Shown in pieces: positions 55,010-64,000 of a stretch of DNA of 64,000 nt (positions are counted from its first letter, which is position 1; each line of letters opens with the position of its first letter). A program made the translations under genes and the position numbers. The stretch is taken from positions 2,293-66,292 of the forward strand of contig NZ_CP046190.1 of assembly GCF_012568445.1 (NCBI RefSeq), given 5' to 3'. This DNA comes from Enterobacteriaceae endosymbiont of Donacia vulgaris (GTDB lineage Bacteria > Pseudomonadota > Gammaproteobacteria > Enterobacterales > Enterobacteriaceae). Below the pieces are notes generated by a model, which made no database searches, had not been told where the DNA came from, and saw nothing but the letters and a program-made list of their open reading frames with translations.

Positions 55010-57770
55010 TACCTATTGTATTTAACCTACAACGATCACAAATATTATTAATTATATTTTTATAATAATACCAACAACGTTTACATTTGAAATATTTTGA
55101 TTTAGTAATTTTAAATCTTTTTATTAATATATTTGTAGAAATTTGTTTTTCTTCATAAAGAGAAATATTAGATACTAATAATAAAAAACGTAATTCTGTC
55201 CCTAACATTATTAATTTTTTATAAATATTTGTATTTACAAAAACAGTAATGTTTGCTTCTAAAGAACTACCTATAATTTTTTTATTTCTTGCATATTCAA
55301 TAATTTTATTTATTTTATTTTTAAAAACAAAGATTTCATCCCAATATTTATTATTCATTATATCATTTAATGGTAAATAAAATAATTTAGAATACCATTC
55401 TTCGGTAAAAACATATTTTGATCTTGTTCCAGGAATATAATTCCAAATTTCATGTGCTGTAAAAGATAATATTGGTGTTATCCATCTAACTAAAGCTTCA
55501 AGAATCATATATAAAGATATTTGACAACTTAATCTTTCTATACTAAATTTTTTAAATGTATATTGTCTATCTTTTATAATATCAAAATAAATAGAACCTA
55601 AATCTATAGAACAAAATTGCATAATTTCTTGAACTACATTTTGTATATTATATTCATTATAATATTTTATAATTTTATCTTGTGTAATTTTAGTCTTATG
55701 TATAATCCATTTATCTAAAATTAACATTTGTTCTTTTTTAATTATATTTTTTTTTGGTATAAAATTATCTAAATTAGATAATAAAAATCTAACTGTATTT
55801 CTAATACGTCTATAAATTTCTGTAATTCTTTTTAAAATATTTGAAGAAATATTTATTTCATTAGTATAATCTGTAGAAGCTACCCATAATCTTAAAATAT
55901 CACTACCTAAAGTATTTACTATACTTTGAGGTTCAATAATATTACCTAAAGATTTAGACATTTTTTTACCTTTTTCATCAACAGTAAATCCATGACTTAT
56001 TACTGTTTTATATGGAGCATCATTATTTATTGCCGTTGAAATAATTAATGATGAAGTAAACCAACCTCTATATTGGTCAGTACCTTCTAAATACATATCA
56101 ATTTTTTTTTTTTTAAATTCTTTAATTTGTTTAATAATTGAATTATGAGTAGAACCAGAATCAAACCAAACATCTAATACATCTATCACTTTTTCATATA
56201 AACTAGCATCTTCACCTAAAAATTTATTAATATTTAAATCCCACCATGCTTGTATGCCTTTTTTTTCAATCAGACAAGCTATTTTTTCAATAAATTTTAA
56301 AGAATTAACATGTATTTTTTGTGTTTTTTTATGAATAAATAAGGGAATCGGAATTCCCCAAATTCTTTGTCTAGAAATACACCAATCAGGTCTTTTATCT
56401 AACATCAAACACATTCTATTATAACCCCAATTAGGTATCCAATTTACTTTTTTTATTGCTTTTTTTGCTAATTTTCTAAGATTATTTTTATCTATATTAA
56501 TAAACCATTGTGGTGTAGATATATATATAATTTTTATTTTATGGCGCCAACAAAATGGATAATTATGTATATAATTTTCTAATAAGAATAATGTATTTGT
56601 TTTTTTTAAAATTTTAATAATTATTTGTTTAGAAGAAAAAATACTAATTTTATCTAATTTAGGATGTACACCATCTATAAAAAATCCTTTTTTATCTATA
56701 ATATTTTTTAAACATTTTATATTATTTTGATGACATATTTTATAATCTTCTAATCCATGATTAGGAGCCATATGAACAATACCAGTACCTGATTGTTCAG
56801 ATACATAATCACTTATAATTACAGAAGAAATTTTATTATTAATAGGATTTTTTACTAATATATTTTTTAAATATTTACCTTTTATTTCTAATAAAATTTT
56901 CCATGTTATAATTTTTGCTTTATTCATAATTATACTAACCAAATTTTTGGCTACTATAATAATATTTGTGTTATTAATCTTAATTAATTGATAATATGCT
57001 GTATAATTTACAGCAATTGCTCTATTTGCAGGTATTGTCCATGGTGTTGTAGTCCATATTAAAAATGAAATATCATGATTTTTTATTTCTATATTGAAAT
57101 TTTTTTTAAAATAACTAGTATTTATTACATTAAACATAACATAACATGTTAATGTTTTTTTTTTAACATAATCAACTTCTGCTTCTGCTAAAGAAGAAAG
57201 GCATTTTATACACCAATATACTGGTTTTTCACCTTTATATATGTAATTATTTTTAATAATTTCCCCTAAAGTACGTACAATATTTGCTTCTGTTTTAAAA
57301 TTCATTGTTAAATAAGGATTTAACCAATCAGCAAATATTCCTAATCTTATAAAATCTTTTTTTTGTTTTTCAATTTGTTTAAAAGCATATTCTCGACATT
57401 TAATTCTAAATATTTTTTTAGAAACTTTTTTATTTTGTTTTTTTAAAATTTCTTCTACTTTTTGTTCTATTGGTAAACCATGACAATCCCATCCAGGAAT
57501 AAAAGAAGTACAATATCCATCCATATTTTTAGATTTTATAATAATATCTTTTAAAATTTTATTAAAAGCATGTCCAATATGAATATTACCATTAGCATAA
57601 GGTGGGCCATCATGTAAAATAAATAATTTTTTATTTTTTTTTATATTTAATATTTTTTTATATAAATTATCTTTTTTCCATTGTTTTAATATAATTAATT
57701 CATTTTTCGTTAAACATGCTTTCATGGGAAACATTGTTTTTGGTAAATTTAAACTAAATTTATTTTTCAT
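54984..57770 (-). CDS. ileS: Isoleucyl-tRNA synthetase
   Basis: Class I synthetase with an editing domain. It has 928 residues (E. coli 938). HIGH is at 64-67 (PPYANGNIHIGHA), KKMSKSLGN near 600, and a C-terminal zinc finger (CKRCW...CDRC) is present, ending in GEKRLF like the E. coli tail. Isoleucine codons are very abundant in this genome. ribF, which separates ileS from rpsT in E. coli, is absent. Confidence 0.97.
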   Translation of the reverse strand: MKNKFSLNLPKTMFPMKACLTKNELIILKQWKKDNLYKKILNIKKNKKLFILHDGPPYANGNIHIGHAFNKILKDIIIKSKNMDGYCTSFIPGWDCHGLPIEQKVEEILKKQNKKVSKKIFRIKCREYAFKQIEKQKKDFIRLGIFADWLNPYLTMNFKTEANIVRTLGEIIKNNYIYKGEKPVYWCIKCLSSLAEAEVDYVKKKTLTCYVMFNVINTSYFKKNFNIEIKNHDISFLIWTTTPWTIPANRAIAVNYTAYYQLIKINNTNIIIVAKNLVSIIMNKAKIITWKILLEIKGKYLKNILVKNPINNKISSVIISDYVSEQSGTGIVHMAPNHGLEDYKICHQNNIKCLKNIIDKKGFFIDGVHPKLDKISIFSSKQIIIKILKKTNTLFLLENYIHNYPFCWRHKIKIIYISTPQWFINIDKNNLRKLAKKAIKKVNWIPNWGYNRMCLMLDKRPDWCISRQRIWGIPIPLFIHKKTQKIHVNSLKFIEKIACLIEKKGIQAWWDLNINKFLGEDASLYEKVIDVLDVWFDSGSTHNSIIKQIKEFKKKKIDMYLEGTDQYRGWFTSSLIISTAINNDAPYKTVISHGFTVDEKGKKMSKSLGNIIEPQSIVNTLGSDILRLWVASTDYTNEINISSNILKRITEIYRRIRNTVRFLLSNLDNFIPKKNIIKKEQMLILDKWIIHKTKITQDKIIKYYNEYNIQNVVQEIMQFCSIDLGSIYFDIIKDRQYTFKKFSIERLSCQISLYMILEALVRWITPILSFTAHEIWNYIPGTRSKYVFTEEWYSKLFYLPLNDIMNNKYWDEIFVFKNKINKIIEYARNKKIIGSSLEANITVFVNTNIYKKLIMLGTELRFLLLVSNISLYEEKQISTNILIKRFKITKSKYFKCKRCWYYYKNIINNICDRCRLNTIGNGEKRLFI

Positions 57771-57920
57771 ACTAATTATCTTTAATTCATTATTATGTTA
57801 ACAAAAATTAATAAATATACATTTTATTTATACATAGATATTATATATAATAATATTTTATGTAAATAAATAATTTTTATAAAAAAGAAAAATTATTTAA
57901 ACAATTTAAAAGGTTATTGC

Positions 57921-58184
57921 ATGGCAAATATAAAATCAGCTAAAAAAAGAATTTTAAAATCTGAAAAACAAAGAAAACATAATATTAATTATCGTTCAAT
58001 GTTAAGAACATTTATAAAAAAAGTTAATAGTGCTATTATGAATAAAGATATAGAATTATCAAAAAAAAATTTTCAAATAATGCAATCTATTATAGATAAG
58101 CAAGTACAAAAAAAACTAATTCATAAAAATAAGGCAGCACGTTATAAATCTAGATTATATAATAAAATTATTAATCTTACTTAA
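57921..58184 (+). CDS. rpsT: 30S ribosomal protein S20
   Basis: Helical primary-binding 16S rRNA protein. It has 87 residues, exactly the E. coli length. [21 protein letters not shown] is closely conserved at the N-terminus, as is [10 protein letters not shown] near the C-terminus. Shine-Dalgarno AAAGG precedes ATG. It is divergent from ileS. Confidence 0.96.
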   Translation: MANIKSAKKRILKSEKQRKHNINYRSMLRTFIKKVNSAIMNKDIELSKKNFQIMQSIIDKQVQKKLIHKNKAARYKSRLYNKIINLT

Positions 58185-58222
58185 TTAAAATTAACTTAAT
58201 AATAATCTGTAAAATTTAAATA

Positions 58223-58558
58223 ATGAATATTAATTCAAAAGATTTTTCGATTTCTTTAACTAAAAGAGCTATGAATAAAATAAAAGAATTATATTTTCAA
58301 AATAGTAATTTTAGAATATTTATTCTAGGTGGAGGATGTAGTGGATTTAAATATAATTTTATGTTAGATAAAAAAATAAAAGAGAATGATATTCTGATAA
58401 ATTTATCAGGTATAAATATTGTAATAGATAAAATAAGTATACAATATTTAACCGGAAGTATTATTGATTATATAGAAAGTATTGAAGAATCGAAATTTAT
58501 TATTAAAAGTCCATACATGAAAAATACATGTAGTTGTGGTTCTTCTTTTGATATTTAA
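58223..58558 (+). CDS. erpA: Iron-sulfur carrier protein ErpA
   Basis: A-type carrier that delivers [4Fe-4S] clusters to apoproteins. It has 111 residues (E. coli 114). Cluster cysteines are Cys39 in GGGCSGF and Cys103/Cys105 in CSCGSSF. The C-terminal CSCGSSFDI and the SIQYLTG motif favour ErpA over IscA. Clients in this window include LeuC. Confidence 0.93.
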   Translation: MNINSKDFSISLTKRAMNKIKELYFQNSNFRIFILGGGCSGFKYNFMLDKKIKENDILINLSGINIVIDKISIQYLTGSIIDYIESIEESKFIIKSPYMKNTCSCGSSFDI

Positions 58559-58591
58559 TATTAAAAAGTATATTTATATAAGGAAAAACTT

Positions 58592-59290
58592 ATGTCTAAT
58601 ACAAAATTAGTATTATTACGTCATGGACAAAGTGAATGGAATAAAAAAAATTTATTTACTGGTTGGCATGATATTCAATTATCTCCAGAAGGAAAAATTG
58701 AAGCAATACAAGCAGGAAAAATATTAAAAATAAATAATTTTAAATTTGATTATGCATATACTTCTGTGTTAAAAAGAGCAATTCATACTTTATGGTTAAC
58801 TTTAAAAGAATTAGATCAATTATGGATTCCGATAAAAAAAACATGGAGATTAAATGAAAGACATTATGGTAAATTACAGGGAATGAATAAAGAGCAAATT
58901 GCTAATCAATTTGGTAAAAAAAAAGTACAAGAATGGCGTCGTAGTTTTAAAATTGCACCACCAGAATTATCTACTAATGATATTAGATGGTCTAGATTTG
59001 ATTCAAAATATTCTAAATTAGAAGATTATCAATTACCTTTATCAGAAAGTTTATCTAAAACATTAGAAAGAGTTATTTATCTATGGAAACATAATATATC
59101 AACTAAAATTATAAATGGAGAACGCATCCTCATTGTCGCACATGGTAATTCATTAAGAGCATTAATTAAGTATATTGAAAATATTAACGATAATGATATT
59201 ATTAATTTAAATATTGCTACTGGCATGCCAATAGTTTATGAATTTGATAGTAATTTAAATTATAAAAAAAAATATTATTTAAATCATTAA
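58592..59290 (+). CDS. gpmA: 2,3-bisphosphoglycerate-dependent phosphoglycerate mutase
   Basis: Interconverts 3- and 2-phosphoglycerate in glycolysis. It has 232 residues (E. coli 250; the C-terminal tail is trimmed). The phospho-histidine is His11 in LRHGQSEWN, followed by LNERHYGKLQGMNKEQ and the second active-site His in VAHGNSLRA. Shine-Dalgarno AAGGA. Confidence 0.97.
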   Translation: MSNTKLVLLRHGQSEWNKKNLFTGWHDIQLSPEGKIEAIQAGKILKINNFKFDYAYTSVLKRAIHTLWLTLKELDQLWIPIKKTWRLNERHYGKLQGMNKEQIANQFGKKKVQEWRRSFKIAPPELSTNDIRWSRFDSKYSKLEDYQLPLSESLSKTLERVIYLWKHNISTKIINGERILIVAHGNSLRALIKYIENINDNDIINLNIATGMPIVYEFDSNLNYKKKYYLNH

Positions 59291-59306
59291 TATATAAAAT
59301 ATTTTT

Positions 59307-61430
59307 TTACTTTCTTGTATATTGAGATTGAATAACCGTTACAGCTATTGTATAAATTATATCTTCAATTGATGAACCTCTTGAAAGATCATTAATAGGT
59401 TTTTGTATACCTTGTAATATAGGACCAATAGAAATTATTTTAGATGTTCTTTGAACTGCTTTATAGGTAGTATTACCTGTATTAAGATCAGGGAAAATTA
59501 TAATATTAGCTTTTCCAGCAACTAAAGATTTTGGTGCTTTATATTTACCAATCTTTTTGATAACAGCGGCATCATATTGTAATGGTCCATCTATTATTAA
59601 ATTTGGTAATTTATTTTGTACTAATTTAGTTGCTTTATATACTTTTTCAACTTCAATACCTTTACTAGAATTACCTGTTGCGTACGAAATCATTGCTATT
59701 TTAGGTATTAAATCAAATAATTTACTAGTATTAGCTGATTGTATTGCTATTTCAGATAATTGTTTGTAATTAGGATTAGGATTAATTGCACAATCTCCAT
59801 ATATTAAGATATTTTCATGTAATAACATTATAAATATTGATGAAATTATAGAATACTCTGGTAGAGTTTTAATTATTTGTAATGCTGGTCTTATAGTATT
59901 TGCTGTTGTTGTGTTAGCTCCTGATACTATTCCATCAACTTCATTATTTTTTAACATCATAGTAGCTAAAAACATATTATCTTGTAATAATTTTATTGCA
60001 TTATTTTTATTTAATAATTTATTTTTTCTTATATACATTAATTGTTCTATATAATTATTTCTAATAGAATTAGGCTCGATAATATCAATATTTTTTAAAT
60101 TTATATTATTCATTTTAGCTATATTAGTAACTTCTTTTATTTTACCTAATAATATACATTTAGCTATTTTTTTTTGAGAACATATTGATGCAGCTTGAAG
60201 AATACGTAATTCATTTCCTTCTGGTAATAAAATTGTTTTATCCAATTTACTAGCTTTATTAATTAAATTATATTTAAATAAAAATGGTGAAAGATAATAT
60301 TTATAGTTTTTAGATTTTTTATTAAAAAATTGAGAAGGAATATATAAATTAATATAATTAATAATATTTAATATTAATTTAGAATCATTAATTGGAAAAT
60401 TATTTGTATAAATATTTTGTAATTTTAAATTAATTTGATAAAAATTATTTTTTGTATATAAAATATACATATCATTATCTTTCATAATTTTAAAAATTTT
60501 TTTTATTATTAAATCAAAATTTTTTTGTATACAATTTGTAAATAATATAGCTTTAAAAAAAAATTTTTTAGATAACATTTTATATATTTTTTTTAAATTT
60601 TCGGTATCTTCTATAGAAATAATAATTAAAGATTCAATAAAAAAAAACTTATCTATAAATATTTGTTGATTTAGAAAAATAATATATTTAATATTTTTAT
60701 ATTTAAAATTCTTAGGTATATTACAGTTCAAATATTTACATATAATTTTTAAGTTTATTCCAAATACAAAATTTGTTAACCATGGAATAAAAACACAATT
60801 ATTTGTACTTAAAGGTAATAAATTATAATGTAAAGTATTTTTTTTTAAAAAAATATTTTTAAACATATTTATTGTATAAAAAAAGGGATTATTATTAATA
60901 AATTTTTCTTTAATAAAAAAAAATGTATTATTTTTTGTTAAATTACATAATTTTTCTTTAAAAAAATTATTAATAATTAATTTTGTTTTTTCTAAAGTTT
61001 CATTTTTTGAAAATTTTGATGCAACAAAAATAATTTTTGCATTAAATATATTTGCTATATCACAATTTAATTTAAATATTGTTTGTTCTAAATAGAATGG
61101 AATTATTCCTTCTATAAAAACAATTTCTGTATCATTTATATTTTTAAAATATTCTTCTATTATTTTTTCAATAATATTATTATATTCAGTTTTATTATGT
61201 AATAAATTAAAATCATTAATTTTTAATGAATTAATAGATTCAATATTTAATTGATATTTATTTAAAATATCATAAGTATAATTAATATTATATTTTTCTA
61301 TTTGAGAAATAGGTTTAAAAAATTTACATTTTAATTTTTTTTTTTTTATATTATTTAATAATCCAATATTTATACTAGTAAAAAAATGCATATCAACATT
61401 AACTGGTATTGACATAATTACTTTTAACAT
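59307..61430 (-). CDS. pta: Phosphate acetyltransferase Pta (N-terminal domain degraded)
   Basis: Converts acetyl-CoA and phosphate to acetyl phosphate. It has 707 residues (E. coli 714). The C-terminal catalytic domain (about 385-707) is well conserved (ILLPEGNELR, VDGIVSGANTTTANTIRPALQ, NDLSRGSSIEDI). The N-terminal regulatory domain is badly eroded: the P-loop-like IPTGTSVGLTS of E. coli reads IPVNVDMHFFTS (8-19). It is 37 nt downstream of ackA. Confidence 0.95.
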   Translation of the reverse strand: MLKVIMSIPVNVDMHFFTSINIGLLNNIKKKKLKCKFFKPISQIEKYNINYTYDILNKYQLNIESINSLKINDFNLLHNKTEYNNIIEKIIEEYFKNINDTEIVFIEGIIPFYLEQTIFKLNCDIANIFNAKIIFVASKFSKNETLEKTKLIINNFFKEKLCNLTKNNTFFFIKEKFINNNPFFYTINMFKNIFLKKNTLHYNLLPLSTNNCVFIPWLTNFVFGINLKIICKYLNCNIPKNFKYKNIKYIIFLNQQIFIDKFFFIESLIIISIEDTENLKKIYKMLSKKFFFKAILFTNCIQKNFDLIIKKIFKIMKDNDMYILYTKNNFYQINLKLQNIYTNNFPINDSKLILNIINYINLYIPSQFFNKKSKNYKYYLSPFLFKYNLINKASKLDKTILLPEGNELRILQAASICSQKKIAKCILLGKIKEVTNIAKMNNINLKNIDIIEPNSIRNNYIEQLMYIRKNKLLNKNNAIKLLQDNMFLATMMLKNNEVDGIVSGANTTTANTIRPALQIIKTLPEYSIISSIFIMLLHENILIYGDCAINPNPNYKQLSEIAIQSANTSKLFDLIPKIAMISYATGNSSKGIEVEKVYKATKLVQNKLPNLIIDGPLQYDAAVIKKIGKYKAPKSLVAGKANIIIFPDLNTGNTTYKAVQRTSKIISIGPILQGIQKPINDLSRGSSIEDIIYTIAVTVIQSQYTRK

Positions 61431-61467
61431 TATTATTACCTTTTAAAATAAATAATTTTTTATAATA

Positions 61468-62673
61468 TTATTTCTTAATTATAATATTAAATGTATCATT
61501 TGCTATCATTAATTCTTCATTTGTAGGAATAACTAATATTGGAACACTATTATTTGTATTTATTAAACCAATTTTACCAAATTTTATTTTATTATTTAAT
61601 TTATGATTAATAAAAATATTTAAAATTTTTAATTTTTCTATAGTTTTTTCTCTAATTAAAACACTATTTTCTCCAATCCCACCTGTAAAAATAATTGCAT
61701 TTATTTTATTTTCCATTAAGATACTATAAGAAGCAATATATTTAGATAGAGAATGTATAAAAATATCTACTGCTCTTTTTATTCTAAAATCATTTAAATA
61801 ATTATTTTCAAGATATCTAAAATCACTAGTTATATGAGTTAATCCTAACATCCCTGATTTTTCAGTTAAAATTTTATTAATTTTATCTATTTTAATATTT
61901 AATTTGTTAAACATATAAAAAATAATTGCAGGATCAATATTACCACATCTAGTACCCATAACTAAACCTTCTAAAGGTGTTAATCCCATTGAAGTATCAA
62001 TACTTTTACCATTTTTTATAGCAGTAATAGATGAGCCATTGCCTAAATGGCATGAAATACAATTGAATTTATCTAATGGAATATTCAATATTTTTGAAGC
62101 CATTTTACTAACATATTTATGGCTAGTACCATGAGCCCCATAACGACGTATTTTATATTTTTCATAAAATTTTATTGGTAAAGCATATAAATATGATGTT
62201 TCAGGGATTGTTTGATGAAAAGAAGTATCAAATACAGCAACTTGTTTATTTTTTAAATGAGGTAATATTTTGATACTTTCACTAATACCTATTAGTTGAA
62301 TTGGATTATGTAAAGGAGCAAAAATAGATGCTTTTTTTATTGCTTCTATCACTTTTTTTGTAATAATAACAGATTCTGTAAATTTTTCTCCACCATGCAC
62401 TATACGATGTCCTACTGCAATTATATTATTATATAATAAGGTTTTTTGTAAAATTTTATTTATTAAATACTTTAATATTATTTTATGATCAATTTTTGAA
62501 TAAAAATTTTTTTTTTCTTTTTGACTATTAAAAGTCCATTTAATATAAGCATTTTTATTTTCAAAATTTTCTGATAAACCGGATAATAGAATTTTTTTTT
62601 TTAAAACATTTATAACTGAAAATTTTAAAGAAGAACTTCCACAATTAATAACAAGTACTGATTTATTTATCAT
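61468..62673 (-). CDS. ackA: Acetate kinase AckA
   Basis: Makes ATP and acetate from acetyl phosphate; with Pta it gives substrate-level ATP. It has 401 residues (E. coli 400). Motifs are NCGSSSLKFS (10-19), GHRIVHGGEKF, GAHGTSH and FTGGIGENS, all intact. First gene of ackA-pta, as in E. coli. Confidence 0.97.
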   Translation of the reverse strand: MINKSVLVINCGSSSLKFSVINVLKKKILLSGLSENFENKNAYIKWTFNSQKEKKNFYSKIDHKIILKYLINKILQKTLLYNNIIAVGHRIVHGGEKFTESVIITKKVIEAIKKASIFAPLHNPIQLIGISESIKILPHLKNKQVAVFDTSFHQTIPETSYLYALPIKFYEKYKIRRYGAHGTSHKYVSKMASKILNIPLDKFNCISCHLGNGSSITAIKNGKSIDTSMGLTPLEGLVMGTRCGNIDPAIIFYMFNKLNIKIDKINKILTEKSGMLGLTHITSDFRYLENNYLNDFRIKRAVDIFIHSLSKYIASYSILMENKINAIIFTGGIGENSVLIREKTIEKLKILNIFINHKLNNKIKFGKIGLINTNNSVPILVIPTNEELMIANDTFNIIIKK

Positions 62674-62823
62674 ATATTTTCCTGAAATAAAATTTTATTA
62701 AATAAGTAAAATTTAATTATATATAAAAAAATTATAAAATTATATATAAGATAAATTATAATTTTTACTAAAAATAAAATATAATATGTACAGAATTAAT
62801 AATTTAATATATTATGTACAAAT

Positions 62824-62895
62824 GGCGCATTGGCAGAATGGTTTATGCAGAGGATTGCAAATCCTTTTATTTCGGTTCAATTCCGGGATGCGCCT
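62824..62895 (+). tRNA. cysT: tRNA-Cys (GCA)
   Basis: A 72-nt tRNA with acceptor GGCGCAT/ATGCGCC, anticodon loop TTGCAAA (GCA) and discriminator U, the usual identity base for Cys. It is followed by tRNA-Leu as in E. coli cysT-leuZ. CCA is not encoded. Confidence 0.96.
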
Positions 62896-62925
62896 TGTTT
62901 AGTAAAAACTATTTATTTTTTTTTT

Positions 62926-63012
62926 GCCCAGATGGTGGAATTGGTAGACACAAGGGACTTAAAATCCCTCAGCATTTATACTGCTATGCGGGTTCAATTC
63001 CCGCTCTGGGTA
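62926..63012 (+). tRNA. leuZ: tRNA-Leu (UAA)
   Basis: An 87-nt class II tRNA. Anticodon loop CTTAAAA (UAA) reads UUA, the dominant Leu codon here. Acceptor GCCCAGA pairs with TCTGGGT including a terminal G-U, as in E. coli leuZ. CCA is not encoded. Confidence 0.97.
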
Positions 63013-63020
63013 TTAAATTT

Positions 63021-63491
63021 TTATAAAATATATTTATATTTTTGTAAAATATTATTAAAATAAATAAAAAATAAGGATTTTTTTTTAATTAAAAAATAAT
63101 TATATAAATTTTTGTCTATATTATTTAATGAATATAAAAAAAGGAAAATTATTAAACATCCTTTAAATAAGCCAAAAAATAATCCTAATATACTATTAAC
63201 ATTTTTCATATGATATTGATTAATAATCTTTTGATTTAAATATTTTTTAATACTATTTCCTGATATAAAAATTAATACAAAATAAATAAATAATAAAAAA
63301 ATTTTTCTGAAATAAAAATTCATTATTTTTTTATCTTTTATAAAAATAATATAATTATAATATTTTTTAGATATATAAAATGATATAAACCAAGTAAATA
63401 TTGTAAAAATTTCTTTTATAAATCCTCTAAAATAACTAAATATTATAGAAAAAAATAACACTATTATAAATAAATAATCAATGTTAAACAT
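63021..63491 (-). CDS. cvpA: CvpA family membrane protein
   Basis: Inner-membrane protein of 156 residues (E. coli CvpA 162) with four hydrophobic segments. It was named for colicin V production and its mechanism is unresolved. The NIDYLFIIV start, the FRGFIKEIFTIFTW block and the ILGLFFGLFKGCLII segment match the family. It lies beside truA, as in E. coli after deletion of dedA-accD-folC-dedD; purF does not follow. Confidence 0.88.
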   Translation of the reverse strand: MFNIDYLFIIVLFFSIIFSYFRGFIKEIFTIFTWFISFYISKKYYNYIIFIKDKKIMNFYFRKIFLLFIYFVLIFISGNSIKKYLNQKIINQYHMKNVNSILGLFFGLFKGCLIIFLFLYSLNNIDKNLYNYFLIKKKSLFFIYFNNILQKYKYIL

Positions 63492-63625
63492 ATTTTTTAT
63501 GTAAATTTTTTGGTTACGTTAAATTATTTAAAATTTTCTAAATTTTAAATAATTTTAAAATAATAGAAATAAAATAAATTATATAATTTATTTAATATAA
63601 AATCTTCTTTTAATAAAAATTTTTA

Positions 63626-64000
63626 TTAAACTAATTTTTTAAAAAAATAAAATAAATTATTATTAATATTTGGAATTCCAAAATATTTTGGATATTCTAC
63701 TTCTACTAAAAACAAACCGTTTGGTTTAACTGTAGCAGCTGCTTTAGTTCTATCTTTCATTTTTATTAATTTTAATAACCAATCTTCTTTTTTATTACCA
63801 ATCCCTATTTCTAACAAACTTCCAACAATATTTCTAACCATATGATATAAAAAAGCATTAGCTTTAATATCAATTAAAATATAATTTCCATATTTTGTAA
63901 TATTACAATGTAAAATTCTTCTATAAGAAGAACCAATTAATTTACCAGATCTAAAAGATGAAAAATCGTGCTCTCCTAAAAGGAATTTCATTGCATTTTT
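63626..64000 (-). CDS. truA: tRNA pseudouridine synthase TruA (C-terminal part, runs off the window)
   Basis: Makes pseudouridine at positions 38-40 of the tRNA anticodon arm. Only about the last 124 residues are in the window; the frame stays open through base 64000, so the gene continues beyond it. Conserved C-terminal blocks: LLGEHDFSSFRSG, IDIKANAFLYHMVRNIVGSL and KDRTKAAATVKPNGLFLVEV. Confidence 0.95.
   Translation of the reverse strand, partial: KNAMKFLLGEHDFSSFRSGKLIGSSYRRILHCNITKYGNYILIDIKANAFLYHMVRNIVGSLLEIGIGNKKEDWLLKLIKMKDRTKAAATVKPNGLFLVEVEYPKYFGIPNINNNLFYFFKKLV

Noticed and set aside
62814-63063. Overlapping frames across tRNA-Cys/tRNA-Leu
   Set aside because: They coincide with tRNA genes and resemble translated tRNA sequence only.

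Overview
The window is a piece of a very A+T-rich, strongly reduced gammaproteobacterial chromosome. Every protein I can name is closest in length and motif to Enterobacterales orthologues, and many local gene orders are E. coli orders with genes deleted in place: 5S-murB, rpoH-(ftsX, ftsE lost)-ftsY-rsmD-tusA, recA-(recX lost)-alaS-csrA-serV-argV, hisS-(yfgM lost)-bamB-der, ribD-ribH-nusB, fieF-pfkA, ileS-lspA-dapB, cysT-leuZ, ackA-pta, and truA-(dedA, accD, folC, dedD lost)-cvpA. This pattern suggests an obligate intracellular insect symbiont. Retention of leuABCD, dapA/B/D, aroQ and ribD/ribH fits nutritional provisioning, as in symbionts of plant-sap feeders. Retention of mreBCD argues against Buchnera, but the sequence alone does not fix the genus.

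Layout: 1-3190 holds 23S and 5S rRNA. 3.2-7.6 kb holds cell-wall and shape genes (murB, mreBCD) with aroQ and tusE. 7.7-13.8 kb holds five RNA genes (tRNA-Ser, RNase P RNA, tRNA-Arg, tRNA-Lys, tRNA-Val), rsmI, folD, gltX, hspQ and alr. 13.9-21.6 kb is a mostly minus-strand block: metG, a ydjM-like gene, rnb, ssb, rpoH, ftsY, then rsmD (+) and tusA. 21.7-26.0 kb is the recA-alaS-csrA-tRNA cluster. 26.1-37.0 kb is a long minus-strand block: dapD, ligA, cysS, dnaB, dusA, der, bamB, hisS. 37.2-41.7 kb has tadA, glyA, yajL and the riboflavin/nusB genes. 41.9-48.3 kb has leuABCD, adk and dapA. 48.3-57.8 kb has glyS/glyQ, fieF, pfkA, rplY, dapB, lspA and ileS. 57.9-64 kb has rpsT, erpA, gpmA, pta, ackA, two tRNAs, cvpA and the 3' part of truA.

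The genes cohere as follows. Translation dominates: rRNA, eight tRNAs, seven aminoacyl-tRNA synthetases (one of them the two-subunit GlyRS), tRNA modification by TadA/DusA/TusA/TusE/TruA, and rRNA methylation by RsmI/RsmD. Envelope functions include MurB, Alr, the DAP pathway, MreBCD, BamB and LspA. Central carbon is represented by PfkA, GpmA, Pta and AckA. Replication and repair are represented by DnaB, LigA, SSB and RecA. Regulation is limited to RpoH, CsrA and HspQ. I see 57 protein genes (truA is partial), no mobile elements, no CRISPR array, no phage genes and no clear pseudogene.

I found no obviously new system. The points most worth a second look are the loss of genomically encoded CCA from all eight tRNAs, the degenerate first GTPase domain of Der, the degraded N-terminal domain of Pta, murB starting 15 nt after 5S, consensus-like promoters kept in front of tRNA operons, a RecA without its acidic tail, and retention of a YdjM-family membrane protein.
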